DNA of 45,648 bases, from positions 1 through 45,648 of the forward strand of contig JACDEU010000019.1 of NCBI GenBank assembly GCA_013816245.1, in the 5' to 3' direction. Under the pieces are notes generated by a model, which was given only the letters and a program-made list of their open reading frames with translations, made no database searches and was not told where the DNA came from. Position 1 is the first letter of the stretch. Each line of letters begins with the position of its first letter. This stretch comes from Actinomycetota bacterium (GTDB lineage: Bacteria; Actinomycetota; Thermoleophilia; Gaiellales; Gaiellaceae). Both the position numbers and the translations under genes were made by a program. This document shows, piece after piece, positions 32,025 to 40,180 of the stretch.

Positions 32025-32396
32025 ATGGGCGGGCGACAGAAGGCGGGCGGCGCTGATGTGTCGTCCCTGCCGGAGGGTTGTATGGCGGTTGATCACGTCA
32101 GCTTTGCCCGGGGCGTCACCGCTAAGACGACCCTGAATCAGCGGCGCTGGACGCCGACGAGCCGTGCTGCCTCGCAGACCTTTCGCTGGGTGCACTTTCC
32201 GCCCGATGTGATGCCAGGCGAGTTTGTCTATACGGCGACCGCGATGTTCAGCGCTACCGCGGATCCACGCGCCGAAGTCGATCACCTGACGACATCCATC
32301 CGTACACGTCTGCTCGCGCTCTATCGCACGGGGGACGTCTCCGGTGCGCCCCAATTCTCGCCTCCGGCTCCGGTTGCCAAAGGCATGCTGTCCTAG
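32025..32396 (+). CDS. Stand-alone relative of the PLD protein's N-terminal beta domain
   Basis: ATG 32025 gives 123 residues. The middle reads ASQTFRWVHFPPDVMPGEFV then YTATAMFS. It lines up with PLQTFYWADYTAKPGHDYTY and RFVPRYG in the PLD-fold protein encoded divergently, including the aromatic F-x-W and the PGxxxxY turn. It therefore seems to be a single-domain version of that N-terminal module. It has no enzyme motif. It is the first gene of a plus-strand operon and ends 20 bases before the next gene. It may bind the same target or partner as the PLD protein. The homology is judged by eye only. Confidence 0.5.
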   Translation: MGGRQKAGGADVSSLPEGCMAVDHVSFARGVTAKTTLNQRRWTPTSRAASQTFRWVHFPPDVMPGEFVYTATAMFSATADPRAEVDHLTTSIRTRLLALYRTGDVSGAPQFSPPAPVAKGMLS

Positions 32397-32416
32397 CAAA
32401 GCTGACAGAAATTTAC

Positions 32417-33607
32417 ATGCGAGTCGATCGACCAATACTGGAGCCGCCGGGTCATCTCGATGAACTGGGCGATGCCGGGCGGGCGGAGTGGGATCGCCGC
32501 GTTCGGGCGTTCATCGATGGAGCTCGGCAAGATCTCGGAGGCGGTCGGACAAGCCTCCGCACGTCCGTGCCGCCGAATGCAACAGGAGTTGCATCTGTCG
32601 AGTGGACGGGCTTTCCGGAGCGGCCCGGCTCCTGTCTTGGTCGGCGGAGAGCGCTCGAATTGCTAGATGCTAAGGCAGGGATGCCGGGGGGAAGGTCGGT
32701 TCAGGATGAATATGTCGAGTGGCGCCTCGTGGGCAGCGGCGCCACGATCATGCGTATCGAACTGACGACCGAGTTGCCGGAGTACTGGTCGTTGCTTGCT
32801 GCCTACAAACCTCAGCTTCTGCTCAGACTTGTGGAGGAATTCGCCGGCGAAGACAACGTGTCGCCGGTTGATGTTTTTGGGCGCGAAGACGCTCTCAGTG
32901 AAGGCATCTCACCGCAACAACGGGAAAAGGCGTTCTCCAACTGCATGCTCGGCCGTGGCACAAGCCCGTACAACGACGGTCGTCGTGCGATCTGCTGCAT
33001 GCGTCAGCAATCGAACACTCTTGCCGCGGCCGCCGCGCTCGCGACCCTTGCCTGTACTCCCCACACTATTCTTGACGGTGTTGACGGCAGAGTTCGTGCT
33101 CCGAACTGCAGCGAGGCGACAAGTTTTTTCGAGATTGGCTTTGCCCAGCTCGGGCGCGCAAGCGATCCGCTGCTACTCGAGCGGTTAGGCCGCCTCGCCT
33201 TCGAAGGTCGAGTTGTCGGCTTCGCTTCGCCGCCGGGTATCTACATGGGCAAGATCCAGCCCGGCCGCCTGATCGCGCCGGACGGTTCTGAGCTTCCAGA
33301 GGAGTCGTTTTGCTTCAGTCGCGGCAGGCTCGGGGAGGACGGTGAAGGGCGATTCCAGCGGCTGACGTTCGAACTGCCAGACGATGCCGACTTCGCAATG
33401 GCAGACGTCCGGGACGCCGCGACAGGGCGCCCGCTGCGGTATGGCGGTGAGCTTGCCGACCTGGTCCCGATCAGTGTCTTCTTTCAAGCCACCGAGCCGG
33501 ACACCGTCATCGACATCCCTGATCCTGTTGTAGTCGAAGGTGCTGCCACGCCAAACTGCGAGGAGTTCGAAGCTCTGTATGCCAACTTCGAGCGCGCGGG
33601 CTCATGA
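32417..33607 (+). CDS. Unknown protein, paralogue 1 of a 'QDEY-EW' family
   Basis: This 396-residue protein shares with the gene at 34791 (minus strand) the motif QDEY(V/C)EW (96-102 here), a strand pair leading to PEYW (121-124), a central QxxNTLAAAAALAT helix, DPLLLERLGRLAFEGRVVGF, the turn PPGIYM, and a late AMADVRDAATGRPLRYGGEL segment. The paralogue's version is closer to what I recall as the usual family pattern. This copy has extra Cys (NCMLGRG, AICCMRQQ, PNCSEATS), possibly for metal or disulfide. I know of no assigned function. No signal peptide. Its stop overlaps the start of the peroxidase gene by four bases (ATGA), so the two products are made together. Confidence 0.72.
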   Translation: MRVDRPILEPPGHLDELGDAGRAEWDRRVRAFIDGARQDLGGGRTSLRTSVPPNATGVASVEWTGFPERPGSCLGRRRALELLDAKAGMPGGRSVQDEYVEWRLVGSGATIMRIELTTELPEYWSLLAAYKPQLLLRLVEEFAGEDNVSPVDVFGREDALSEGISPQQREKAFSNCMLGRGTSPYNDGRRAICCMRQQSNTLAAAAALATLACTPHTILDGVDGRVRAPNCSEATSFFEIGFAQLGRASDPLLLERLGRLAFEGRVVGFASPPGIYMGKIQPGRLIAPDGSELPEESFCFSRGRLGEDGEGRFQRLTFELPDDADFAMADVRDAATGRPLRYGGELADLVPISVFFQATEPDTVIDIPDPVVVEGAATPNCEEFEALYANFERAGS

Positions 33608-34794
33608 CAAGGCGAACGCTGCAGCCGGGCATCTACTACGAGACCGAAGCAATTCCTCACCCGAGCTATCGCCTAGTACTGCTCAACGTGTCTGAAGGCG
33701 CGGAACGTCGGCATGTTCGAGAGGCACTCGTCGCGCTCATGGAGATGCTCGCTGGTCTGGGTGAGGGCCGGCTGCGCAGTCTCGAGCAGCAGCAAGCGCC
33801 GGCCTCGGCGGAGAGCCTTGCCCAATACGGCGGTCTTGATGCGCTGATCGGCTATGGCCGCCGTTTGTTCGACGACGCCGAACATGAGCCCGCACTGACG
33901 GATGCAGCCAGGCCCGACTTTCTCTCTTACCTGCACGAGCAGGGCCCATTTCCAGCGCTGCCGTGGGCGACGCGACGGCGCGATGCCGAAGCCGACATTG
34001 CTCTGCAGCTAACGGGCCTGAACGAAGCGGCAGTCAATTGCGCAGCGATCGAAATCTGGAAACTGATTCGCGACCAACAGCTACCTCTTTCGGTGTCGGA
34101 GTCGTTTGAGGGTTATGGCCGTGCAGATAAGCGCGGCTGGCTTGGATTTCATGACGGCGTCAGCAACATGGGCTCTGGGGAGCGTCTCGCAGCACTCCTT
34201 GCGTCGGCTGACCCGGATTGGATGCGCGATGGCACCTATATGGCTTACCTGAGAATCGTCGTTGACCTCGGGGTGTGGGAGGCGAGGTCGCGCGCCGAGC
34301 AGGAACTGATCGTTGGTCGCGACAAGCTCACCGGAGCAGCCCTCGTCGCTGTCGCCCGCATCGAAGAGAAACTAGTGCCGGTGACCGGGCCAGCACCCGA
34401 TGAGGAAGGGACCCTCGCAGAGGGGGCGGAGTGGCGCGATCCACCGCAGACGACGGACGTTGTACTTGAGGCCTCGCACATCGCGCGTGCGAACCAGACG
34501 CGTGCCTCTCCGGCTGCGCCAGGCAGCTTCCGGATCTTCCGCCAGGGCTATGACTTCCTTGAAGAGCTCTGCGCTGAGCACGTCGAACTCGGCCTCAACT
34601 TCGTCGGCTTCCAACGCGATCTTCGCGTCATGCAGCAAGTGCTGCATCTGCCTGGCTGGTTGGGCGACGCGAACTTCGGGGGCCTCGGAGATGAGGCGGC
34701 AATCCCCTTACTCACGGTTGTCGCTGGCGGCTTTTACGCCGTACCACCGAACGGAGAGCGTTTACCGGGTGCCGGTCTGTTCGGACATATCTAG
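33604..34794 (+). CDS. DyP-type (dye-decolourising) haem peroxidase
   Basis: This 396-residue protein has DyP hallmarks in order: GFHDGVSN (181-188), the GxxDG motif with catalytic Asp184; an Arg in the YLRIVVDL strand (Arg217), matching the usual distal Arg; SHIARANQTR (291-300), where His292 would be the proximal haem ligand; RIFRQGYDF (310-318); and LNFVGFQRDLRVMQQVL. DyP enzymes use H2O2 to oxidise bulky substrates and sometimes serve as encapsulin cargo. No encapsulin gene and no Tat signal are seen, so it is cytoplasmic. It starts in the ATGA overlap with the QDEY protein, which suggests that protein is its partner or substrate handler. Its stop shares the CTAG with the convergent gene. 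Confidence 0.88.
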   Translation: MTRRTLQPGIYYETEAIPHPSYRLVLLNVSEGAERRHVREALVALMEMLAGLGEGRLRSLEQQQAPASAESLAQYGGLDALIGYGRRLFDDAEHEPALTDAARPDFLSYLHEQGPFPALPWATRRRDAEADIALQLTGLNEAAVNCAAIEIWKLIRDQQLPLSVSESFEGYGRADKRGWLGFHDGVSNMGSGERLAALLASADPDWMRDGTYMAYLRIVVDLGVWEARSRAEQELIVGRDKLTGAALVAVARIEEKLVPVTGPAPDEEGTLAEGAEWRDPPQTTDVVLEASHIARANQTRASPAAPGSFRIFRQGYDFLEELCAEHVELGLNFVGFQRDLRVMQQVLHLPGWLGDANFGGLGDEAAIPLLTVVAGGFYAVPPNGERLPGAGLFGHI

Positions 34795-35810
34795 ACGCAC
34801 CCCGTCTTCGGCTCGACCGTGCTCTTGCCGAGGCGACACGCAAGTCCGACAAGCCTGATCGAGACGAAGTCGGCCACCTGAGCGCCAAACTCAATGTGGG
34901 CGCCACCGATCGTGATGTCACCGACGGCGTATCCCTTTCCGGATGGCACCTCGAAAACGCCTCGCAGCCCGCGGCCGGGCTCGCCCCGGGTGATGTTCCA
35001 GAAGCTCCTCGCGTCCGTGCCGTCCGGCGTCTTGAACCCGGCCGGCGTGAAGTCATTGATGTATAGACCCGGGGGATCGGCGAGTGTGATGTCCGCCTTG
35101 CTGCGCGCGAGCAGGTTGACCTGCGCACCGATGTGCGGGTCGCTGTTTCGGTCCGGGTCGCCATATTGGCTACAGCGGATTAGCTCTTGCTCAGAGGTGA
35201 GAATGCGGCCGTTGATCTTGCGGATGATCGTGGCTGCCGCCGCGAGCTCTATCGCCGCACCAAGGTTGTTGTTTCGCTGCGTAAGGTGGACTGGCCCGAC
35301 TGCCGTCTTGTTGTTCCATCTGTTTTTGGGGGCATACTCGCCGTTCGAGTCGAACAGATCTTCAGGCTGCACCTGGGGGCTCGCGAAATCACGATAAAGC
35401 TCAAGCAACCGCTTCTTGTTGTCCTTGGCGAGGAGCTCGAAGTACTCCGGGACTTCGCAGGTGAAAGTCACGCGCGTAACCTTGCCGTGCTCGTCGCGCT
35501 GCACAGCCCACTCGCAGTATTCGTCCTGCCGTTCGCGGCTGCCGTCCGCAATCTCCCAGCGCCGCCGCACAACGGACGTCACGAACAACAATTTCCGCGG
35601 CGACGCCGTCCAAAAGATCCCTTTTTCGACATGGTCCGCCGCGATCGACGCCTTTGCCGGATTGAAGAACTGCGGCCTGGGTGAGTCCGCTGGGTTGCCG
35701 CTGCCCTCGATCGCCTGATCCATCACGTTCGACAGCTGCTCGCTCCATGCGCGACGACCCTCCGCCGAAAGATCTTTGAGATGCGCCGGCGCGCTGAACT
35801 GCGTAGCCAT
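34791..35810 (-). CDS. Unknown protein, paralogue 2 of the 'QDEY-EW' family
   Basis: This 339-residue protein has QDEYCEW (95-101), TRVTFTCEVPEYFELL (112-127), then NRWNNKTAVGPVHLTQRNNN followed by LGAAIELAAAAT. A domain with RCSQYGDPDRNSDPHIGAQV, ITLADPPGLYIND, a G-x-R-G-x-F-E-V strand (LRGVFEVPSGKG) and HIEFGAQVADF follows. It clearly aligns end to end with the 32417 protein, in opposite orientation across the peroxidase gene. It is the second gene of a minus-strand operon, five bases after the 543-aa gene. Function unknown; the conserved aromatic and acidic residues could form an active site. Confidence 0.75.
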   Translation of the reverse strand: MATQFSAPAHLKDLSAEGRRAWSEQLSNVMDQAIEGSGNPADSPRPQFFNPAKASIAADHVEKGIFWTASPRKLLFVTSVVRRRWEIADGSRERQDEYCEWAVQRDEHGKVTRVTFTCEVPEYFELLAKDNKKRLLELYRDFASPQVQPEDLFDSNGEYAPKNRWNNKTAVGPVHLTQRNNNLGAAIELAAAATIIRKINGRILTSEQELIRCSQYGDPDRNSDPHIGAQVNLLARSKADITLADPPGLYINDFTPAGFKTPDGTDARSFWNITRGEPGRGLRGVFEVPSGKGYAVGDITIGGAHIEFGAQVADFVSIRLVGLACRLGKSTVEPKTGCV

Positions 35811-35815
35811 CCCGG

Positions 35816-37447
35816 CTACGTCGTTGCCGCAGGCTGGATCGTCGCTGTGGGCGTCATCTCGAACAGCTCGCTTCCCCGCAGCGTTGAGGTTGCGAACAGA
35901 AGCGGCCGTCGCTCGCTGATATCAAGTCCAAAAGCCTTCGTTCGGCGCGCTTCGGCGAGCCGGAAGACGTCTCGGACGCCGTCACGAGTCTTCAACCTGG
36001 TGGAAAGTGCGTCGTAGTAGCCATGGAGGCGACGCTCAGCTTCAGCGCGCCAACCCTCCCCGAGCCCCCACAGTTCGGCAAACTCCCGCTCGGCGCTTCC
36101 CTGTGGCGCGCTCTCCGCATCCGCCACGATCGCCCGGGCCACAGCCTCCTCGAGCGGGCTATCGCGGGTGAACGATTCTGGTGCGAACCGAGAGAGCGAC
36201 GCCCGCCGCTCCGAAAAAACAGGGTTGGAGAAGTCGACCATCAGCGCACAAGCAACGAAGCGCTTCGAGAGCAGCCCGGTCTCCACACACTTGCGGACAA
36301 CATCGATGTCTTCGACCGATCGTTCGGGCACAAGGAAGGCAAAATGCGTGTCGCCTTTCTGTCGAAACTGGCCATCGACGAGCGCAACGTCGAACTCGTC
36401 AAGGACCGCAAGGTAATCCTCGCCTGAGACAGACAGATCAGGCGGGCCAGCCAGATCGAGCGGACCGTTCACGAGCTCGTCGACATTGAGAAAAAAACTC
36501 GGAGGCAGCTCGAGCTTGCTGTTCGCCCGCAACGTGCGACTCTCAGTCGCACTTGACACCAGGTTGATCGTCGTTGTTTCAAAGAGCTGGCGCAGCAGCG
36601 TGTCCGCCTGCTTGACCTCTTCGCTCGTGACCGTGCTGTCAAAGCGCGAGTCGGTCCAGCGGCGGACGCCAGGGCGCACCACACGCTCCTCCAGTACCTC
36701 CGCCCCCGAGGAATCGATGAACAAGGGGTCGGTTCGCATCGGGTCGCCGTCCGAGAACACGTCCGCGTCCATACTCGCGGCGAACGACTTCCAATGATTC
36801 CATGGAAGCTTTAACTCCTTCAGCACCAAACTGCCGTTGATGTGACTGTCGAACGGTCCCTGACCACGCGAACGAGGGTCAAGCGCATGACTCGAGTTGC
36901 CAGCCCATATCCAGCCTTCTTGAAGACGCTCGTAATAATGGAAGACGCGTTTCTGGTCGTCCCAACCAATGACCTGCAAAAAGTCGTTTGTGAGGCCGCT
37001 CGCGTCCGTGCTGACCATGACGTCGATCTCGTTGTCACGCCCGAACGTCACCACGAGCCGCAACCCGCGATGGACATCCCGCGCCTCGTTGAACGGGATC
37101 TGACTGCCCTCGCCGACGATGAAACTCATACGGCGACGAAGAGGGTCAGACTCCTCCGTCGCTCTTTCGAGCGCCGCGATGATCTCTTCGAGCGTCGTCG
37201 GGAATTGGCCTTGGCGGAGCAACAGCTTTGCGAAGGGATCGTTGAGTTCCTCGGCAGCCTCCGCGTCGCTCATCACGCGAACGGCGTCGTCGATCCCGAG
37301 GATGAAACGATGAATGCGTTCTGACTCAAGCTGCTGCGGATCGACACCCGCGAAGGCGGTCCGAACTTGCTCAGGAGGCGCAAGAGCGTCGCCGCGTGTA
37401 GGCGCGACCCGCGAAGAACTACCGGTGTCCCCTGAGCTCTTTTTCAC
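35816..37447 (-). CDS. 543-aa unknown protein of the peroxidase/PLD locus
   Basis: GTG 37447 starts a charged, Ser-rich N-terminus. Residues 105-220 carry a striking conserved-looking block: FIVGEGSQIPFNEARDVHRG, then LQVIGWDDQKRVFHYYERL, GWIWAGNSSHALD, and RGQGPFDSHINGSLVLKELK leading to PWNHWKS. The aromatic, Asn and His content suggests a binding pocket. The central part includes SSFFLNVDELVNGP-like helices and a long C-terminal helical region rich in charged residues. From memory the block occurs in an uncharacterised bacterial family. No signal peptide. It is the first gene of the minus-strand operon with the QDEY paralogue five bases downstream. Confidence 0.72.
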   Translation of the reverse strand: MKKSSGDTGSSSRVAPTRGDALAPPEQVRTAFAGVDPQQLESERIHRFILGIDDAVRVMSDAEAAEELNDPFAKLLLRQGQFPTTLEEIIAALERATEESDPLRRRMSFIVGEGSQIPFNEARDVHRGLRLVVTFGRDNEIDVMVSTDASGLTNDFLQVIGWDDQKRVFHYYERLQEGWIWAGNSSHALDPRSRGQGPFDSHINGSLVLKELKLPWNHWKSFAASMDADVFSDGDPMRTDPLFIDSSGAEVLEERVVRPGVRRWTDSRFDSTVTSEEVKQADTLLRQLFETTTINLVSSATESRTLRANSKLELPPSFFLNVDELVNGPLDLAGPPDLSVSGEDYLAVLDEFDVALVDGQFRQKGDTHFAFLVPERSVEDIDVVRKCVETGLLSKRFVACALMVDFSNPVFSERRASLSRFAPESFTRDSPLEEAVARAIVADAESAPQGSAEREFAELWGLGEGWRAEAERRLHGYYDALSTRLKTRDGVRDVFRLAEARRTKAFGLDISERRPLLFATSTLRGSELFEMTPTATIQPAATT

Positions 37448-37456
37448 TTGTACAAG
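37447..37456. promoter_or_regulatory. CTTGTACAAG palindrome at the start of the 543-aa gene
   Basis: A perfect 10-bp palindrome overlaps the first base of the start codon. It is a plausible operator, but a palindrome of this length is common by chance. Confidence 0.25.
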
Positions 37457-37837
37457 GCCGAACGTAACATTTGTAATAAAGGATTTCTAGGGCCGGAGGA
37501 CTGGATCGTCAGGGTCCGGCGACCTGGCCCTCTTCCGTACGAAGAACAGCAAAAGACGAGTTGGCCCACTCAAGCCCGACTCCACAAGAGCCGCGCCCCG
37601 GCGCGACGCGGAATCAGCGACGCCGACCGTCTCGGCCGAGTCGTCCCAACACCTCCACGCTTAGGGCCGAACGCCCACGTCGGCAGATCGCGGAGAGCCA
37701 CCGGCCCAACACGCAAGCGAAGCTGCTGGCTCATGGTGCGACCAAGCGGTAAAGCTTTAGTCCTCGAGGTCTGGGCCGTACATATGAAGCGCGCGGCCAG
37801 CTGCCTGCGATGCTCAATCCCCTGCACCGAGGGGCTC

Positions 37838-37885
37838 GCCGGGCTCATACCCCCGGAGGTCGCAGGTTCGAATCCTGCCCCCTCA
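37838..37885 (+). tRNA. tRNA-Met(CAT)-like 3' fragment, probable attachment-site remnant
   Basis: The stretch contains CCGGG-CTCATACC-CCCGG (an anticodon-type arm with CAT in the loop, one base longer than normal), AGGTC as variable loop, and a perfect T-arm GCAGG-TTCGAAT-CCTGC, followed by CCCCTCA. The preceding bases do not fold into a D-arm or a matching acceptor strand, so it is not a complete tRNA. A tRNA 3' part standing alone is what integration of a genomic island leaves behind. Confidence 0.55.
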
Positions 37886-37917
37886 ATAGAAAGGCCCTGC
37901 TACAGAGCCTTTCTATT
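37885..37917 (+). terminator. 11-bp perfect hairpin beside the tRNA fragment
   Basis: AATAGAAAGGC (37885-37895) and GCCTTTCTATT (37907-37917) form a perfect stem with an 11-base loop, immediately after the tRNA-like 3' end. It fits a tRNA terminator or part of an attachment site. Confidence 0.7.
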
Positions 37918-37940
37918 TCCGACTCACGCGACGTGCTCAA

Positions 37941-37962
37941 AACTTTTGCCCAACTTTTGCCC
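37941..37962. repeat. Two tandem copies of AACTTTTGCCC
   Basis: The 11-bp unit occurs twice without a gap (37941-37951, 37952-37962), 24 bases after the hairpin. Short direct repeats near a tRNA 3' end are typical arm sites for tyrosine recombinases. Confidence 0.75.
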
Positions 37963-38480
37963 GCTTGAGTGCCCGGGCACCGCTGCTTCCGGACGTTCGG
38001 CCACAGAAGGAGGGATTCGCCTGGAGTTCCGCGACACGGATTGCTCGCTACGCCGGGATCAAGCTGACCAACGCGGAGCTTTCAGCCGGCCTCGCGAGTT
38101 CCGGCGCCGCGCGCGGCGGCTAGGCCGTCTCCCTGTCGTGGCTGATCAGGATTCTTCTCCAGCGTTTCGAAACGTGTATCCGCTGGGCGGCGTGCGCGGT
38201 GGCTACCGCCTCCGTTCCGCACGTGTTCCCGTTGGCGTAGAAGTTGCGCTCCTTCACATAGTGGATATGCACTGGGGAATACCCCCGCCTTGGGGTGCAT
38301 GCGACAAATCCTTTGCGGTCTGCCTGACGGTGCGGCCGTGGATTAGACGATTTTCTGCATTGTCCAGCCGAGGATTGTTTTGGGCTGCCGCGGCGCAAGC
38401 TCGCGCCGCGGCCAGCTGTCCCGACCTCTCTTCCTGTTCTCACATGCGCAGCAGCGCCGCGCGGATACCAAGTCGCCGTG
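37963..38480. other. Decayed stretch with a possible C-terminal gene fragment
   Basis: No intact gene is seen. A minus-strand frame ending at 38120 reads SPVHIHYVKERNFYANGNTC then GTEAVATAHAAQRIHV before SKRWRRILISHDRETA, which looks like the end of a real protein. Its upstream part (toward 38548) is Arg/Gly-rich noise. No integrase gene is recognised here. Confidence 0.3.
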
Positions 38481-39462
38481 CTACGGGCCGTCCGCTTGCC
38501 GGATCGAAACCGCACGCAGACGGGCCGATCGACCAAGCTGGATAACACTTTTCAGGCCGATCCGGGTTTCCGGCACCCACACGGCAGCCTCGGCCACCGA
38601 CATCAGGCTGCCCTCCGAGCGCGCGTGCGCGAACTCGGGGCCGTCCGCGCGCAGGACGCGCTCTTCGATCTCCTCGCGGCGGCGTTCCCACTCCGCGACC
38701 CGTCCGGCACTCACTTCGCTCTCGATTGCTCCCCAGATACGCCCTGCCGCTCGGCGTCCCCGTGTTCTGCGGCGATGGCCGCAAGGTCGGCCGCGGTATG
38801 GACTACGCGCCGACGGTCACCGAGGCGCAAGGAGAGCTCGAGGCAGCGGAGCGTATGACCTTCGGCGGCTTCGAGATCTCCCCGCTCTAGCTCGAGCTCG
38901 GCGGCAGCGCGGAGCTGTCCGCTCTCCCACCATGCCCAGCCAATCTCGTGGGCGATGGCGGCGCTCTCGAGCGTGAGCTCGATCGCGCGCGCGAGATCGC
39001 CTTCCTCGTGGGGCTTCTCAGCGAGGTATCCGAGTACCTGTGCCTCGCCGCGACGCAGGCCGAGCTGCCGGAATGTACGGAGTGATTCCTCGAGCAGCGG
39101 CCAGGCGGCGGCCGTCTCGCCCATCGTCACCATGTGTCCGGCGACTCGGTAGCGGAGGTTCGCCGTCTGGATCTCGTTGCCGCTTGCGACGAAGAGCTCG
39201 AGGCTTTGCCCGTACGAGGACGCGGCCCGTTCGTATTCGCCGCAGAGGCCGAGCGCACCGGCGAGTGCCCGCAGCGCGTGGGCGCGAAGCTCCGGCTCGG
39301 AGTCCGGGGTTCGTGCGAGCAGGGGCTCGAGACGTGACGCGCCCTCGCTGGGTTCGCGAACGAGCCAGAAGCCCTCGAGCGACGCGGCCAGGGCAAGGCC
39401 ACGCTCGGGGTCGTGCTCGGCCGCCCAATCGAGCACGGCGCGGACGTTGTAGATCTCGGGCG
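38481..39462 (-). pseudogene. TPR-rich regulator, N-terminus missing and C-terminus frameshifted
   Basis: The minus frame begins at a break (EIYNVRAVLDWAAEHDPERG) and encodes tandem TPR-like helices (LRYRVAGHMVTMGETAAAWP, IELTLESAAIAHEIGWAWWE, then LSLRLGDRRRVVHTAADLAA), as in the C-terminal halves of large AfsR/LuxR-type ATPase regulators. At about 38740 one base is missing: the frame stops at 38711, while another frame supplies the usual family ending, GRIWGAIESEVSAGRVAEWE then RRREEIEERVLRADGPEFAH. The DNA-binding and NTPase parts that should precede residue 1 are absent, replaced by an unrelated ATPase gene on the other strand. Confidence 0.72.
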
Positions 39463-39468
39463 CGACGA

Positions 39469-40155
39469 GTCAGCGACTCGCAGCTCAACGCGCTGAGCCT
39501 CGCCGCCTTCCTCGCGCGCTGTCGCCTGCAGAACGCACCGTTCGTGATCCTCGACGACCCCTTGCAGGCCGGCGACGACGAGCACCGCCCCACGTTCATC
39601 GCGTACGTGCTCGGGAAGCTGATCGAGGACGACGTGCAGGTGATCGTGCTGACGCACGACGGCCGCACGAGCAAGCAGATCCACCACCTGCACGAGCGCC
39701 TACCAGTCGTCGGATTCGCACTGTCGCTCGATAAGCCCTTCGAGGGCACGACGGTAACGCGCACCACCAACACGGCCGAGGCGCTCCTTCAGCGCGCGAA
39801 GGTATATCTCGACAGCGACGACGCTCAGTTACGTGGTTCGGCGGCGACGAAGCTGCGAGAGGCGGCGGAGCGGATCGCAAAGGAGATCATCGTGAAGAGC
39901 CGGAACGCGACAGGCGAATCCTGCTCCCTCGCCGAATACGACGGCGTCACGCTAGGGCTGCTGATCCGCCAGATCACGCCCTACTTGACGCAGGCCGACC
40001 ACCCCGGCAAGTGGACGGTCATCGGCGACTGGCTGAACCCCGGCACCCGCGACGACACGCCGCCCCCGAAGAACGAGTTGAAGATGGCGTTCGGCTACCT
40101 GCGCGAGTTCGTGAAGGTGTACCTCCGGGGCAGCCCCGTGTCGGTCGCGACGTGA
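39469..40155 (+). pseudogene. C-terminal fragment of an SMC/RecF-like ABC ATPase
   Basis: The frame starts abruptly with SDSQLNALSLAAFLARCRLQ, the ABC signature region of SMC-like ATPases. It continues with a Walker B and D-loop, NAPFVILDDPLQAGDDEH, a VQVIVLTHDG switch and a C-terminal alpha/beta segment to 40155. The N-terminal Walker A and the coiled coil are absent: the junction near 39466 joins directly to the opposite-strand TPR gene. ATPases of this class act in DNA repair, restriction or anti-phage defence. It stands 25 bases from the convergent nuclease gene. The upstream open frame to 39040 is the shadow of the TPR gene. Confidence 0.78.
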
Positions 40156-40180
40156 GCGCGCCGACGATCACATCAAGCCT

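Noticed and set aside
33604-34794. DyP peroxidase as encapsulin cargo
   Set aside because: No encapsulin-like shell gene is present and no cargo-loading tail is evident at the C-terminus.
37448-38545. A 365-codon plus-strand frame across the tRNA-like fragment
   Set aside because: It reads through the tRNA T-arm, the hairpin and the tandem repeat; composition is random and there is no domain.
39040-39468. N-terminal extension of the ATPase fragment
   Set aside because: It is the antisense shadow of the TPR gene (Arg/Ala-rich), not ATPase sequence.
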